Source: CAWATZ01 sp963784995 (lineage in GTDB: Bacteria > Planctomycetota > Planctomycetia > Gemmatales > Gemmataceae). Taken from it: 64,000 nucleotides of DNA. Each line of letters starts with the position of its first letter. The first letter of the stretch is position 1. Position numbers and translations under genes: made by a program. Of this stretch, positions 50,665 through 60,051 are shown in pieces. The notes under the pieces are model-generated. The model searched no databases, was not told where the DNA came from, and saw only the letters and a list, made by a program, of their open reading frames with translations. Where the stretch lies: contig CAWATZ010000011.1 in the NCBI GenBank assembly GCA_963784995.1, forward strand, positions 1-64,000, in the 5' to 3' direction.

Positions 50665-51243
50665 CTAACCCGGCCCTGAAGCCACGGATTCGCTTACTTG
50701 CCCGAAATCTTGTGCGCTGATCTCTCGGCTGACAATCCATATCTCGTCGCTATTCGGAAGCCGCTTGATCAGCCGCTTCCGACATGCTTCGGCTGAATCC
50801 TCGGTCGGGAAGCGCAGCTGAATCATGTTTGGTCCGAACAACTGGGAGGCGCCTTCTGCCAGCATGGCATCCCGACATTGCTCAAGAGTCACCTTGTCTG
50901 CCTTGCGATGCGCGGCAATGATTTGGTACGGAAGCATCCCGGCCGCGACGCCTTCCGGCACCGTGAGGCCGCTTGCCAGGGCGACCCTGGCCCGGTAGTC
51001 CTTGCCATCCGACTTTTCGAGGGCGGAAAGGATGACGTTGGTCCGCTCTTCCAGGGACAGGTCCTTCCAATCGTCCCAGATGACCAGGACCCTTATCTTT
51101 CCAGTGCTAAAGCTCTGCTCGTAAATAAACGGCTGCCCGGATTCCCGGTTCGCCTTGAGTTCCTCAACCAGCCGCTCAACCAGTTTGGCATCGGTTTTCC
51201 GTGGTTGGTCCTCGAACCCCATCTTGATGCGCGGCATCGTCAT
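50665..51243 (-). CDS. Unknown protein, partner of HEPN-like gene
   Basis: ATG 51243, with ATG 51237 (MPRIKMGFED) an equally good start. 192 residues, soluble, in a mixed alpha/beta pattern: IRVLVIWDDWKDLSLEERTN, GMLPYQIIAAHRKADKVTLE and MIQLRFPTEDSAEACRKRL. No catalytic motif found. It starts 5 bp after the upstream HEPN-like gene's stop, so the two are co-expressed. Unknown family; an antitoxin or adaptor role is suggested by the pair arrangement. Confidence 0.6.
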   Translation of the reverse strand: MTMPRIKMGFEDQPRKTDAKLVERLVEELKANRESGQPFIYEQSFSTGKIRVLVIWDDWKDLSLEERTNVILSALEKSDGKDYRARVALASGLTVPEGVAAGMLPYQIIAAHRKADKVTLEQCRDAMLAEGASQLFGPNMIQLRFPTEDSAEACRKRLIKRLPNSDEIWIVSREISAQDFGQVSESVASGPG

Positions 51244-51247
51244 ACCC

Positions 51248-51760
51248 TCATAGAAGTTCGGAATTCACCAGGAGCCACTCCGCTGCCTCTCGGACCTGCC
51301 TGATCTCGTATGCGTAAGGCTTGTTCTTGTGGTAACGGAGCGTCTCGTTCCAAAGCTGGCTAATCCGCTGGCCGTTCGCCTGAACCTGTTGGCCGAAGTC
51401 CGGAGAATAGGCCATTGCTGGGTTGGGATGAGTCGCCCGCTCCAGGATCAACAGTTCGGCCCAGGCACGCACGTTGTGCCCTTGTCCCGCTTGCGGCCAG
51501 GGGATTCCGAGGCCACGGCCAAGCTGAATCGCCGGGTTAACGTGGACACCGATTACGAGGTGTGTCACCTCTCCCACGCCGAGAACGGAAAAATAAGCGG
51601 CCTTGAGAAGCATCTCGGCGCAATAGCCCCACAGGTAAATGGCAGCAAGCCCCCGGCCTCCGGCCGCTGCCGTCAACCCGTCATTATACCGCTGCCTGGC
51701 AGACGTCCGGAACTCACGGATGCTGTCGGGCTGGCAGCGGGTAAGCAACCTCCTTGGCAT
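51248..51760 (-). CDS. HEPN-like helical protein
   Basis: ATG 51760 (MPRRLLTRCQPDSIREFRTS); 170 residues. Helices RQRYNDGLTAA and LAAIYLWGYCAEMLLKAAYF are typical of HEPN domains (the last segment matches HEPN proteins that begin in this way), but the RxxxxxH RNase motif is not clearly present; a C-terminal RYHKNKPYAYEI stretch holds the only suitable His. HEPN proteins are common RNA-cutting toxins in defence islands. Pairs with the unknown gene at 50665. Confidence 0.5.
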   Translation of the reverse strand: MPRRLLTRCQPDSIREFRTSARQRYNDGLTAAAGGRGLAAIYLWGYCAEMLLKAAYFSVLGVGEVTHLVIGVHVNPAIQLGRGLGIPWPQAGQGHNVRAWAELLILERATHPNPAMAYSPDFGQQVQANGQRISQLWNETLRYHKNKPYAYEIRQVREAAEWLLVNSELL

Positions 51761-51859
51761 TTGGCACTCTGTGTACGCTCGCAGGCTGCTTGTTCCCGGA
51801 CGCGATGTCCGGCGCCGTGGTCGTTTTTTACTCGCCTTTCGATACACGTCACCCGAACA

Positions 51860-52210
51860 GGGCTGCGTCTGAAGGGCCGAGTATTGTACGCCTCACGCGG
51901 CAGTTCGCCGGCCACCACCACGCGGACCGTGTCCGTGCCCCATTTGCAATCGTACACGCCGGCCTGGACCTGCTGCCAGGGGACTTGCCCCGACAGGTTG
52001 TGAGGGAAGCGCGCAGCCACCGCGTACAGGCCGAACTGCTCGTCGGGAAGGAGTTCGGACGGCGAGGGGCTGACGAGCTTGCGGTAAGCCACATCCGCGC
52101 CAACCAACTCCTTCATGGTCCACGGAGCGAGCGCCTCGTGGTGCGATTTGAAAGTGAGCAGGTTGTGCGACCGCAGCCCCTCCAGACCATCGGGCAAGCG
52201 GCCGGCATGC
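51860..52210 (-). pseudogene. Rpn-family nuclease fragment
   Basis: The middle part reads LLTFKSHHEALAPWTMKELV, SPSELLPDEQFGLYAVAARF and VYDCKWGTDTVRVVVAGELP, a close match to the central part of Rpn (recombination-promoting nuclease) family proteins in planctomycetes, which are PD-(D/E)XK nucleases. Neither the N-terminal catalytic start nor the C-terminal domain is present; the ends drift into unrelated sequence. Truncated on both sides. Confidence 0.6.
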
Positions 52211-52219
52211 CTCGTGGGT

Positions 52220-53302
52220 CTACTTGGAAGCAATTAAACGCCCGATCTCCATACTTCCTACGCACGGTGGTGCATTGTCGAGAAGCAACTTCCAATAGAG
52301 TATCAGGTTTCCTTCCTCCAGCATTCTACCTTCAGGAACGAGTATCGTCCATGTCGATTCAGGAAACATACGGTGTTCGTCTGGAAGGATTGCCGAACCC
52401 TCTGCATGCACAGGAAATCGGTATTTGTGAACATTGCCGTCTGCTTGGCTATACTTGTTGGATGATTCGGGGCCGATCCAATAATCGGATGAGCACCTAC
52501 AAGTGATTTCTGTGACTACTTCTTGAAGTGTGACCTCCCCAGTATTATGAATCCCGAGGCGGAAGCGATACTCGTCAAACAGCTTCTCTGGCATCCCGAT
52601 CTGCAACTCTCCTTGAACCAATAACTGCAACTCCTTTTCGGTTCTCTCCGCTTCGCTTGCTGTTTGGCCGATCAGTTTCTTGATCTTCTCCTCGCGGCGT
52701 CTGCGCTGGTCTTGCTTGATTTCAAGCGTTGGCAAGCGGATACTGTCTACCAACTCAATTCTTGCTTGGATGGCTTTGCCGTTGAGCTTCCGTATCTGCT
52801 CCTCGTAAGCCCGAATTGACCGGATTGCATCAGCCAGCTTTCCACCGAGGTTGTTACGCTCTTCTTTCTTTGCGGCCTGCCCTTCATTCATACGGTATGT
52901 GCAGATTCGTCGCGTTCGCAAGTCAAATGGCAGATCACCGATCTCGCCGAATGCCAGATTGTAGACACAGATAACCCTTTCCCAGCCAAGACAGCTTGCT
53001 GCGTATCCAAGCTCTAATAGAACATTTGGATTCGGTGTTCTCCTTCCTGTGAAGGTGCTGGGCTGGATAATGGACACGTCACACACGAACACCTGACTGT
53101 CTTTGATCTTTTCAAAGATCGTTGATGCAATATCCGGAGTTCCGGGAACATTTTGCGTGTCTCGGTCCAAACAGGGAACCAACTGCGTGTCGAGTTTGTC
53201 CTTCAGATCTTCGATCGCTTTCTCAATAGCCTGCTGAATAAAGCCTCGATTTGTCGGGTTTGGCAACACACTTTGCCAAGAGTAAAAGATAGTCCACTTC
53301 AT
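52220..53302 (-). CDS. TIR-like nucleotide-binding effector candidate with C-terminal sensor domain
   Basis: ATG 53302 (MKWTIFYSWQSVLPNPTNRG) has GAGGG six bases upstream; 360 residues. The N-terminal 140 residues have the TIR/STALD-like pattern FYSWQS, DRDTQNVPGTPDIASTIFEK, VFVCDVSI and NPNVLLELGYAASCLGWERV, in which Glu of LLELGYA lies where NADase TIR domains carry their catalytic acid. A long coiled coil (about 150-240) joins it to a beta-rich C-terminal domain that begins with LFDEYRFRLGIHNTGEVTLQ. Local GC is low. NAD-degrading or signalling abortive-infection role is inferred. Confidence 0.65.
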   Translation of the reverse strand: MKWTIFYSWQSVLPNPTNRGFIQQAIEKAIEDLKDKLDTQLVPCLDRDTQNVPGTPDIASTIFEKIKDSQVFVCDVSIIQPSTFTGRRTPNPNVLLELGYAASCLGWERVICVYNLAFGEIGDLPFDLRTRRICTYRMNEGQAAKKEERNNLGGKLADAIRSIRAYEEQIRKLNGKAIQARIELVDSIRLPTLEIKQDQRRRREEKIKKLIGQTASEAERTEKELQLLVQGELQIGMPEKLFDEYRFRLGIHNTGEVTLQEVVTEITCRCSSDYWIGPESSNKYSQADGNVHKYRFPVHAEGSAILPDEHRMFPESTWTILVPEGRMLEEGNLILYWKLLLDNAPPCVGSMEIGRLIASK

Positions 53303-53458
53303 TGGCATTCCCTCAATCGTGGCAAGTCACACTTTGGCTACTGCCCCAGCATCCGAGCAGAATACACAACAGTGAACATACCAAGGTACGGATACCGAAG
53401 CCCAAACGCCTAGTCCACTAGCTGGCTCACGCAGGCACTAACGTGAATTTGGCAAGGT

Positions 53459-54121
53459 TCATTCGCATGGCCGGGATGCTTCAGCGTTTTGTTCCGCGGA
53501 TTGACCTTTCACCGAATGGGAATGCCAAGGCGACCAACGCCTTTCATTGCCTAGATCCGTGCCCCATCGCCGCTCCGGCTGAACGCCGTTTTCTCCCCTT
53601 GCCGTCAACATTAACGCGGACAAAGCAATCAATGACGCAGTGGAAAGGCTGACCATCAGTAAGACTTTAAAGCACCCGGACGCCTCTCCGATCCTGTGGC
53701 CAATAGTGAGCCCGCGCTCGCCGAACCTGACCATTCTTTCGCAGTCTTTTTCATGTTCTTGGGTAAAAGGCTCACCTTTCTTCCGGCAAAAACCTTGCAA
53801 GTAAAGCCTTGTCAGACGCAGTGCTATGGCGCGTTCATGGTCAGACAGCGGGACACCATTGCGGTAATGATCCGCGCTAACTCTCATGTGTTTAGCGAGG
53901 GTCAGAGACTGATGTGGAGTAATTGTGATGTCCATTGCTTCACATGCACGTCGAATGTTTCTTGCGATTCCAGCCTCAAGGAGTAGATCTTGGTTTGCCT
54001 CCACATCCGTAATTGTAAGACCCAACAGCTTGAGTTCAACCGCAAACTCGGCAGGAGTATTGAGTAGGTTTCTAAAGGCGAACAGATCCTCGACAAGACT
54101 AACGGCCTTCTCAGATTCCAT
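53459..54121 (-). CDS. Unknown helical protein with C-terminal membrane segment
   Basis: ATG 54121 (MESEKAVSLVEDLFAFRNLL) with GAGGAG seven bases upstream; 220 residues. A helical, TPR- or DNA-binding-like N-terminal part (ELKLLGLTITDVEANQDLLL, SLTLAKHMRVSADHYRNGVP), then one hydrophobic segment (FKVLLMVSLSTASLIALSAL) and a long Arg/Trp-rich tail (the tail may be readthrough). Low GC. Its neighbours on the same strand are the TIR-like gene downstream and the restriction-fold gene upstream. Function unknown. Confidence 0.5.
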   Translation of the reverse strand: MESEKAVSLVEDLFAFRNLLNTPAEFAVELKLLGLTITDVEANQDLLLEAGIARNIRRACEAMDITITPHQSLTLAKHMRVSADHYRNGVPLSDHERAIALRLTRLYLQGFCRKKGEPFTQEHEKDCERMVRFGERGLTIGHRIGEASGCFKVLLMVSLSTASLIALSALMLTARGENGVQPERRWGTDLGNERRWSPWHSHSVKGQSAEQNAEASRPCE

Positions 54122-54238
54122 CGGCATTCTCCTCGTTGCAGCCGAAAAACATTACGCACCTGCTAGCGCCGAAGGTGAAACGTGAAACCCCGAAACACTG
54201 GAGTGCGGCACCGATCAAGCGCCACCTCGGATTCGCCG

Positions 54239-54733
54239 CTACTCCAATGATAAGCGGCTGATGGCGTTTCCGTCTTTATCAATCACTTCCGCAGTGAATG
54301 AACTCTTGAATGTGATGGTGTCAGAAAGACCAATCATCACTTTGTTCAGAAACCGCATTATGTACTCACTTCGATTGCAGTTCTCGTTGAGAATCACATT
54401 GATGACGTTTTCTGCTGCTGCAATCTTCTCTGCTCCCTCTTGCAAACCGAGTGGACTGACGATGATGCCGCCCTTGGCACCAGTGTCGATAATCTTGTAT
54501 GCCAGCCCCCCCAGCTTATCTTGGTTTTGCCGCGAGGTTGTGTAGCGGCGAAACTCGACGATCACAAAGCCATCATTTCCGCGTCGTTCTCCCTTTGCAT
54601 CGATTTCCCAAGAGGTTCCAGAACGTTGGCCGGGCACGTCTTGTTTTGTTTCGACTCGATCGAGTCCGAACTCGGCAGCGAACTGATCAAGTAAGTAGGT
54701 GCCAACTTGCTCGTAGGTTTCCCATCGTGGCAT
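54239..54733 (-). CDS. Restriction-endonuclease-fold (PD-(D/E)XK) protein
   Basis: ATG 54733 (MPRWETYEQVGTYLLDQFAA); 164 residues. The fold core is visible: SGTSWEIDAKGE (Asp) followed by GFVIVEFRRY (the E-x-R/K position) and a helix, then GGLAYKIIDTGAKGGIIVSP, typical of Mrr/VSR-like nuclease-fold proteins that attack DNA. No methyltransferase lies nearby, so if active it would recognise modified DNA or be controlled by another protein. Low GC. Reads towards the amidohydrolase copy. Confidence 0.65.
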   Translation of the reverse strand: MPRWETYEQVGTYLLDQFAAEFGLDRVETKQDVPGQRSGTSWEIDAKGERRGNDGFVIVEFRRYTTSRQNQDKLGGLAYKIIDTGAKGGIIVSPLGLQEGAEKIAAAENVINVILNENCNRSEYIMRFLNKVMIGLSDTITFKSSFTAEVIDKDGNAISRLSLE

Positions 54734-54965
54734 GAATGGCCTCCCGCTCCGCAACCAAACGGCTGCGTGTACACCCAACCAGCGGCACGTCCTGGCACAG
54801 TTGGCTCTCCCGTCCCGGCTGGCTCTTGCGATCTCGCTGCCTACACTGGGCCGGTTGTCCATCATCCCCGGGTCACTCTATCACGGTTCAGCCCGCTGTA
54901 CAAGTTGTTGTTGCCATCCAAGGCGAAGCCCCGACTTCAAACGGCTCGGGGCTTGGCTGTTCCCC

Positions 54966-57643
54966 TCACGGCTGACCTGCATCACCACCCCAGGCAGCAC
55001 CCGCCCCCGCACCACCCCCGACCAGCGGCAGCGCCCGGCGAGCATACGGCAGCTTCAGATACTCCCCGCGATCGTACACGATCCTTCCCTCGCTCAGCGT
55101 ATGACTCACGTTCGTCGCATGCTCGAACGGATCGCCGTCGAACAGCACCAGGTCCGCCGACTTGCCCACCTCCAGGCTGCCGACGCGATCCTCGATCCCC
55201 AGAATCTGCGCCGCGTCCAGCGTGACCGCCGACAGGGCTCGCTCATATCCCAATCCGTTGACCATCGCGACCGCCGCCTCGAAGCGCAGCACCCGCGTCT
55301 TGGGGACGTAGCTCTCGAAGCCGCTGCCGATGGCCAGTGGGATCTTGTGTTCGGCCAGCACCGCCGCGTTGGCCAGCTGGCTGTTGTACGTCTCCATGCT
55401 GCCGGCGCGCTGCATCGTTGGATGCACCACCACCGGCACCTTCGCCTCGGCCAGCACGTCGGCCAGCAGATAGCCCTCGGTGGCCAGGTCGAGCCGGGCC
55501 TTGACCTTGAATTCCTTCGCCAGCCGCAGCGCCGTCTGCAAGTCGTCGGAGCGGTGGGCGGCGAAGATCAGCGGCACCTTGCCGTCCAGGGCCAGGCCCA
55601 GGGCCTCGTGCTTGGCGTTCCTGGCCGGTTTCTTGTCCGCCGGGGCCGAGGCCAGCTTGCGCTGATGCGACTGCGCCTGGGCCAGGGCGTTGCGCACCAG
55701 GCTGGCGGTGCCCATCCGCGTCGTCGGCAGCTTGCCGGGTAGGACTGCTTGGGCACCTCGCCCAGGTTGACCAGGATGCCGGCCGGGAAACGCAGCGTCA
55801 TCGTCTCGACGTTGGTGCCACAGGTGCGGAAGATGCCCGTCTGGCCTGCGATTACGTTGGCCCGGCCCGGCACTGCATGCACCACCGTCACCCCCTGCCG
55901 GCACAGGAACTCCAGCAGCGGCTCGGACGGGTTGAAGCCGTCCAGCACCCGCAGGTCCGCCTGGTTGGGATCGCTCATCTCGTCCTGGTCCTGGTCCGCG
56001 CCGACGTTCAGTGTCCCCGACAGGCCCACCGAGGAATGGGCGTCGATCAGGCCCGGCGTCACCACCGCGGCCGACAGCACCGGCGTGCCCGGTGGGATCC
56101 TGACGGCGTCCCGGGGGCCGACCGCCTTGATCTTGCCCTTCTCGATCAGCACCACGCCATTGGAGATCGGCGGTCCGGAAACGGGATAGAGCCGGCCGGC
56201 CAGCACGGCCAGGCGGTCGGGCGCTCCCTGGGCCGCGACGGCGTTGGCCGGCAGCGCCGGAGCGCGGACCACGGCGGGAGGCTTGACGGCGGGGGGCGTG
56301 CGCGGCAGCTTCTCCGGGTCGGCCAGGGCGAAGCCGCCCGCCTGGTAGGTCCAGTCGCGGTGGCGCGAGCGGTCGAAGAGACGGACGCCGTCAACCCAGG
56401 TTTCCAGGACGTGAGTGTAGACGCTGAAGGGCGAGCCGGAGAGGATCACGAAGTCGGCGTCCTTGCCGGCTTTCAGCGAGCCCAGGCGCTGGTCCAGGTG
56501 CAGCATCTTCGCCCCGTTGATCGTCAGGGCGCGGAGGGCGGCGTCCTCGGACATGCCGCCGCGCACGGCGATCGCCCCGGTCCGCAGGAAGAACCGCGAT
56601 TCGGTGATCGAGTCGTCGGTGTTGATGGCGACCAGAACGCCGGCCTTGTCGAGGATGGCGGCGTTCTCCTCCAGCAGACCCGCCACCTCCAGCTTGCCGC
56701 CGGGGCTGTCCACCAGCGTCAGCGAGACGGGGATCTTGTTCCGGGCCAGCTCCTCGGCCACGCGGTAGCCCTCGGTGCCGTGCTGAATCACCAGCTCGAA
56801 GCCGAACTCGCGGGCCAGCCGGGCCGCGGTCATCAGGTCGTCGGCCCGGTGGCTGTGGAAGTGGACGGTCCGCTTGCGCTCCAGCACCTCGACCAGCGGC
56901 TCCATCGCGATGTCGCGCTCCGGCGGCTGGGCGGTCTTGTCCGTCTCGGCCTTCTTGCGGTACTCCCGCCATTGCCGCTGATACTCCTGGGCCTTGACGA
57001 ACTGCTCGCGCTGCAAGGCGGCCAGCTTCATGCGCGTGGCTGGCGGCGACTTGCGACGGTCGAAGTTGAAGCGCTTGGGGTTCTCGCCGTTGGCCATTTT
57101 GAGGCCGCCCAGCACGCCGGCCTCGACGCGCATCTGCTCGACGGTCCGGCCGCGGAACTTGACGTACAGCGTCTGGCCGCCGATGACGTTGCCGCTGCCG
57201 GGCATGATGTTGGCCGTGGTCACGCCGCCGGCCAGGGCCATGCGGATGCCGGGATCGTCGGGATGAATGGCGTCGAGGGCCCGCAGGCCCGGCTGCACCG
57301 GGCCGCTGCCCTCGTTGCCGTCCTCGTTGGCCGGGACGTTCGGCCGCGGCCAGATGCCGACGTGCGAGTGCGTGTCCACCAGGCCGGGAATGATCGTCTT
57401 GCCGGTGGCGTCGATCGTCTTGGCGTTCTTCGGGATGACCACGTCCGCAGAGGGGCCGACGGCGACAATCTTACCCTTGTCAATGACCAGCACGCCGTCC
57501 GCGATGGCCGGGCCCTCGGCGGTCAGGAGGCGAGCGCCGCGGAAGGCGATCGGGCCATTGGGTTTGGGCGTGTCGCCGACGGTGACCAGGGCCACGATGA
57601 GGAGGATGGGGAGGGATGAGAGCGTCCAGGTAAGCAAGCGCAT
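54966..57643 (-). CDS. Tandem-domain amidohydrolase, exported, one frameshift
   Basis: ATG 57643 (MRLLTWTLSSLPILLIVALV) gives a clean signal peptide; ATG 57658 is also in frame. Two imidazolonepropionase-like amidohydrolase domains in one chain: domain 1 has VDTHSHVG (metal HxH) and ends near 56300; domain 2 has LIDAHSSVG (one metal His replaced) and a late VVVHPTMQRAGSME. At about 55745 the frame changes (GEVPKQSYP to LPTTRMGTASLVRNALAQAQ), so 690 plus 240 residues are joined. Cleaves an unknown amide or lactam in the periplasm. Copies A (47796) and B (50424) match parts of it. Confidence 0.75.
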
Positions 57644-57731
57644 TTGGCGGAACCTCATGGGTAAGGGAGCGGATTGAGGTAGGCCGGCCTTCCCAGGCCG
57701 GCCCGGACACCTCGCTACTGGGAAGCCCGTC

Positions 57732-58352
57732 CTACTTCATTTCGGTCGTGGCACCCTGCTGTTCCAGCAGCCGGCGATACCACGCCGCGGTCTGCTCGGC
57801 CCGGCCGGGGAGGGCCTTCGTCCCCCAGATCAGCGACAGGGTGTTGCGCGTCTGGGGTCCGGTCTTGGTGCGCTGGGCGTCCTTGACGGCGTTGGCGCAC
57901 GGCCCGTCGGCGTCGAACAGGCACAGCAGGTTTTCCACGTCGATCGTTTGTCCCGAAGCATTGAAGACGTATTCGGCCCCGGCGGAGGCAACGTCCACGC
58001 GCAGCGGCGGCCGGGCACGGTCCAGATCGACCACGCTGATCGGCAGACCGCTGTGGAACGATACCAGGTTACAGGCATCGACGGCGAGGTTGATCGAGGT
58101 CAGCCGGCCCTCGGCGACCGCCTTGAGCAGGTACTCCGAGGCCGGCTTGCTGCGTCCGGTCGGCTTGAAACCGCTGTGCCGCAGCAGCTGGCGGACCACC
58201 TCACGCACCGTGTCGTCGCTGCCCAGGCCAGTCGGGGCAGGGCCGGACAGCAGCGCCGCCAGATCGAGGGCCGGCATCTCTTCCAGCGGACGCGGGAAGT
58301 GCGTGACGAAGGCGCGCAGGTCCAGCAGCGGATGAGAGACAACAGTGAGCAT
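57732..58352 (-). CDS. B3/4 domain protein (PheRS beta-like)
   Basis: ATG 58352 (MLTVVSHPLLDLRAFVTHFP); 206 residues. GFKPTGRSKPASEYLLKAVA, RLTSINLAVDACNLVSFHSG, and LPISVVDLDRA match the B3/4 domain that phenylalanyl-tRNA synthetase beta chains use for editing. Stand-alone B3/4 proteins probably bind aminoacyl adducts or amino acids; role unknown. Lies 7 bp downstream of the small membrane protein gene at 58360, with which it is probably co-transcribed. Confidence 0.75.
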   Translation of the reverse strand: MLTVVSHPLLDLRAFVTHFPRPLEEMPALDLAALLSGPAPTGLGSDDTVREVVRQLLRHSGFKPTGRSKPASEYLLKAVAEGRLTSINLAVDACNLVSFHSGLPISVVDLDRARPPLRVDVASAGAEYVFNASGQTIDVENLLCLFDADGPCANAVKDAQRTKTGPQTRNTLSLIWGTKALPGRAEQTAAWYRRLLEQQGATTEMK

Positions 58353-58359
58353 GGGGACC

Positions 58360-58701
58360 TCAGTTTTTCGAGGGCGGCTGATCGGTGACGTCGGTCTGCG
58401 GCGGCGGAGGTGGCTCGGAGGTAAAGTCAAAGGTCGGATCAATTGGCCTGGCTGATTCGTGTTCGCGGGCATGGTGAAGGAACCGGCGTGCCTCGGCCTG
58501 GTGAAGCCTTGCCCGTTCCCGGCGGGCTGAGACTTCCGAGTACCAGCGGGCCAGGCTGAACAGGCTCATCGGGAAGGCGATCCAGCAGGCGGAGACGTTG
58601 CCCAGGAGAGAGAGGCGGAACCTCGTGTCTCCCGTGGTCCATTCCCAGATCAAGACCCACACGCCCAGGGTAAACCAGACAATGGCCAGGATCAGATTCA
58701 T
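58360..58701 (-). CDS. Small two-helix membrane protein
   Basis: ATG 58701 with AGAGGA upstream; 113 residues. Two transmembrane segments (MNLILAIVWFTLGVWVLIW and CWIAFPMSLFSLARWY) and a charged cytosolic tail ending in a Pro-rich region (EPPPPPQTDVTDQPPSKN). No motif or family recognised. Confidence 0.55.
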   Translation of the reverse strand: MNLILAIVWFTLGVWVLIWEWTTGDTRFRLSLLGNVSACWIAFPMSLFSLARWYSEVSARRERARLHQAEARRFLHHAREHESARPIDPTFDFTSEPPPPPQTDVTDQPPSKN

Positions 58702-58865
58702 GAGTGCGTTCCTCTGGAGAGATGCTCTTATTGTTTCGCAGCGGGGGCCGACACGCAACAGCGGTTGGGTGTCCCACTCGACGTGGGCAGGCGAACTCTT
58801 TCCCAACGGCCCCTCCTTGTGGTATGCTGCCGCACCCGCCCTGCCCGCGAACAGCGAGAGAAATC

Positions 58866-59985
58866 ATGGCCGACGGAACACACCGCAACTGGATCGCCGA
58901 CCGGATGTCCCACATCGAGCTTTCCGGAATCCGCAAGATCTTCGAGCTGGCGCGGACGCTGAAAGACCCGGTCAACCTCAGCATTGGCCAGCCCCATTTT
59001 GACGTGCCCGAACCGGTCAAGACCGCTGCCCACGCCGCCATTGATGCCGGGTACAACGGCTACGTCGTGTCCGCCGGTCTGCCGGAATTGCGGGCCCTGA
59101 TCCGCGCCGAGGTGCAGCAGCGCGTATCCGCACGCCGACCGGGAGGTCATGCTCACCAGCGGCACCAGCGGCGGCCTGGTGCTGGCCCTGCTGGCCACGG
59201 TCAATCCCGGCGACGAGGTCATCGTCTTCGATCCGTACTTTGTCTCCTATCCGCACCTGATCACCCTGGCTGGCGGCCGGATGGTCCCCATCGACACCTA
59301 TCCCGACTTTGACGTCGATCTCGATCGGGTGCGGCAGGCCCTGACGCCGCGCACCCGGCTCATCCTGGTCAATAGCCCGGCCAACCCCACCGGCAAGGTC
59401 ATCAGCCGGGATCGGCTGCGCGATCTGGCTCACCTGGCGGACAGGCACGGCATCCTGCTGGTAAGCGATGAGATTTACCGCATCTACACTTACGACGAAC
59501 CATTTGCCAGCCCGGCAGAGTTCAACGACGACGTGCTGGTCGTGGACGGCTTCAGCAAGTCGCACGCCATGACCGGCTGGCGCCTCGGCTACGCCCATGG
59601 GCCCCGCCACTTGATCGAGGAGATGATCAAGCTGCAGCAATTCACCTTCGTCTGTCCGCCCAGCATGGTGCAGCACGCCGGCATTGCCGCCTGGAACTGT
59701 GACACCGCGGCGGTCGTCGCTGAGTATCGCCGCAAACGGGATCGGATCTGGGAGGGCCTCAAGGATCGCTACGAACTGATCAGGCCGGAAGGGGCCTTCT
59801 ACGCCTTCCCAAAAGCACCTCGGGCCAACAGCACGGATTTTGTCCTCGAAGCGCTCCAGCAGAACTTGCTGATCATTCCGGGCAAGGTGTTCGGCAGCCG
59901 GGACAGCCATTTCCGGATCAGCTACGCCGCGGACGATCGGACCCTGGAACGAGGAATTGAGATCCTGAACCGGCTGGCGGGGTAA
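58866..59985 (+). CDS. Class I PLP aminotransferase, frameshifted
   Basis: ATG 58866; the first frame runs through NLSIGQPHFDVPEPVKTAAH and RALIRAEVQQRV, then near 59127 one extra base shifts to VMLTSGTSGGLVLALLATVN. The rest is complete: LVNSPANPTGKV, VSDEIYRIYTYDE (conserved Asp and Tyr) and the PLP lysine in VVDGFSKSHAMTGWRLGY; the final HFRISYAADDRTLERGIE holds the carboxylate-binding Arg. About 370 residues. Amino-group donor not determined; probably aspartate- or alanine-type. The shift may be an assembly error. Confidence 0.8.
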
Positions 59986-59995
59986 TTGCTCTTTC

Positions 59996-60038
59996 TCCCC
60001 TCTCCCTGCTGGGGAGAGGGGTTGCTCCGCTTCGGAGA
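59996..60038. repeat. Two adjacent GC-rich hairpins
   Basis: CCCCTCTCCCTGCTGGGGAG (59997-60016) pairs internally, and CTCCGCTTCGGAG (60026-60038) forms a second stem. The first resembles 38121-38145. Between the aminotransferase stop and the next gene's ribosome site; possible terminator. Confidence 0.6.
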
Positions 60039-60051
60039 GAGGAGGATTGTC

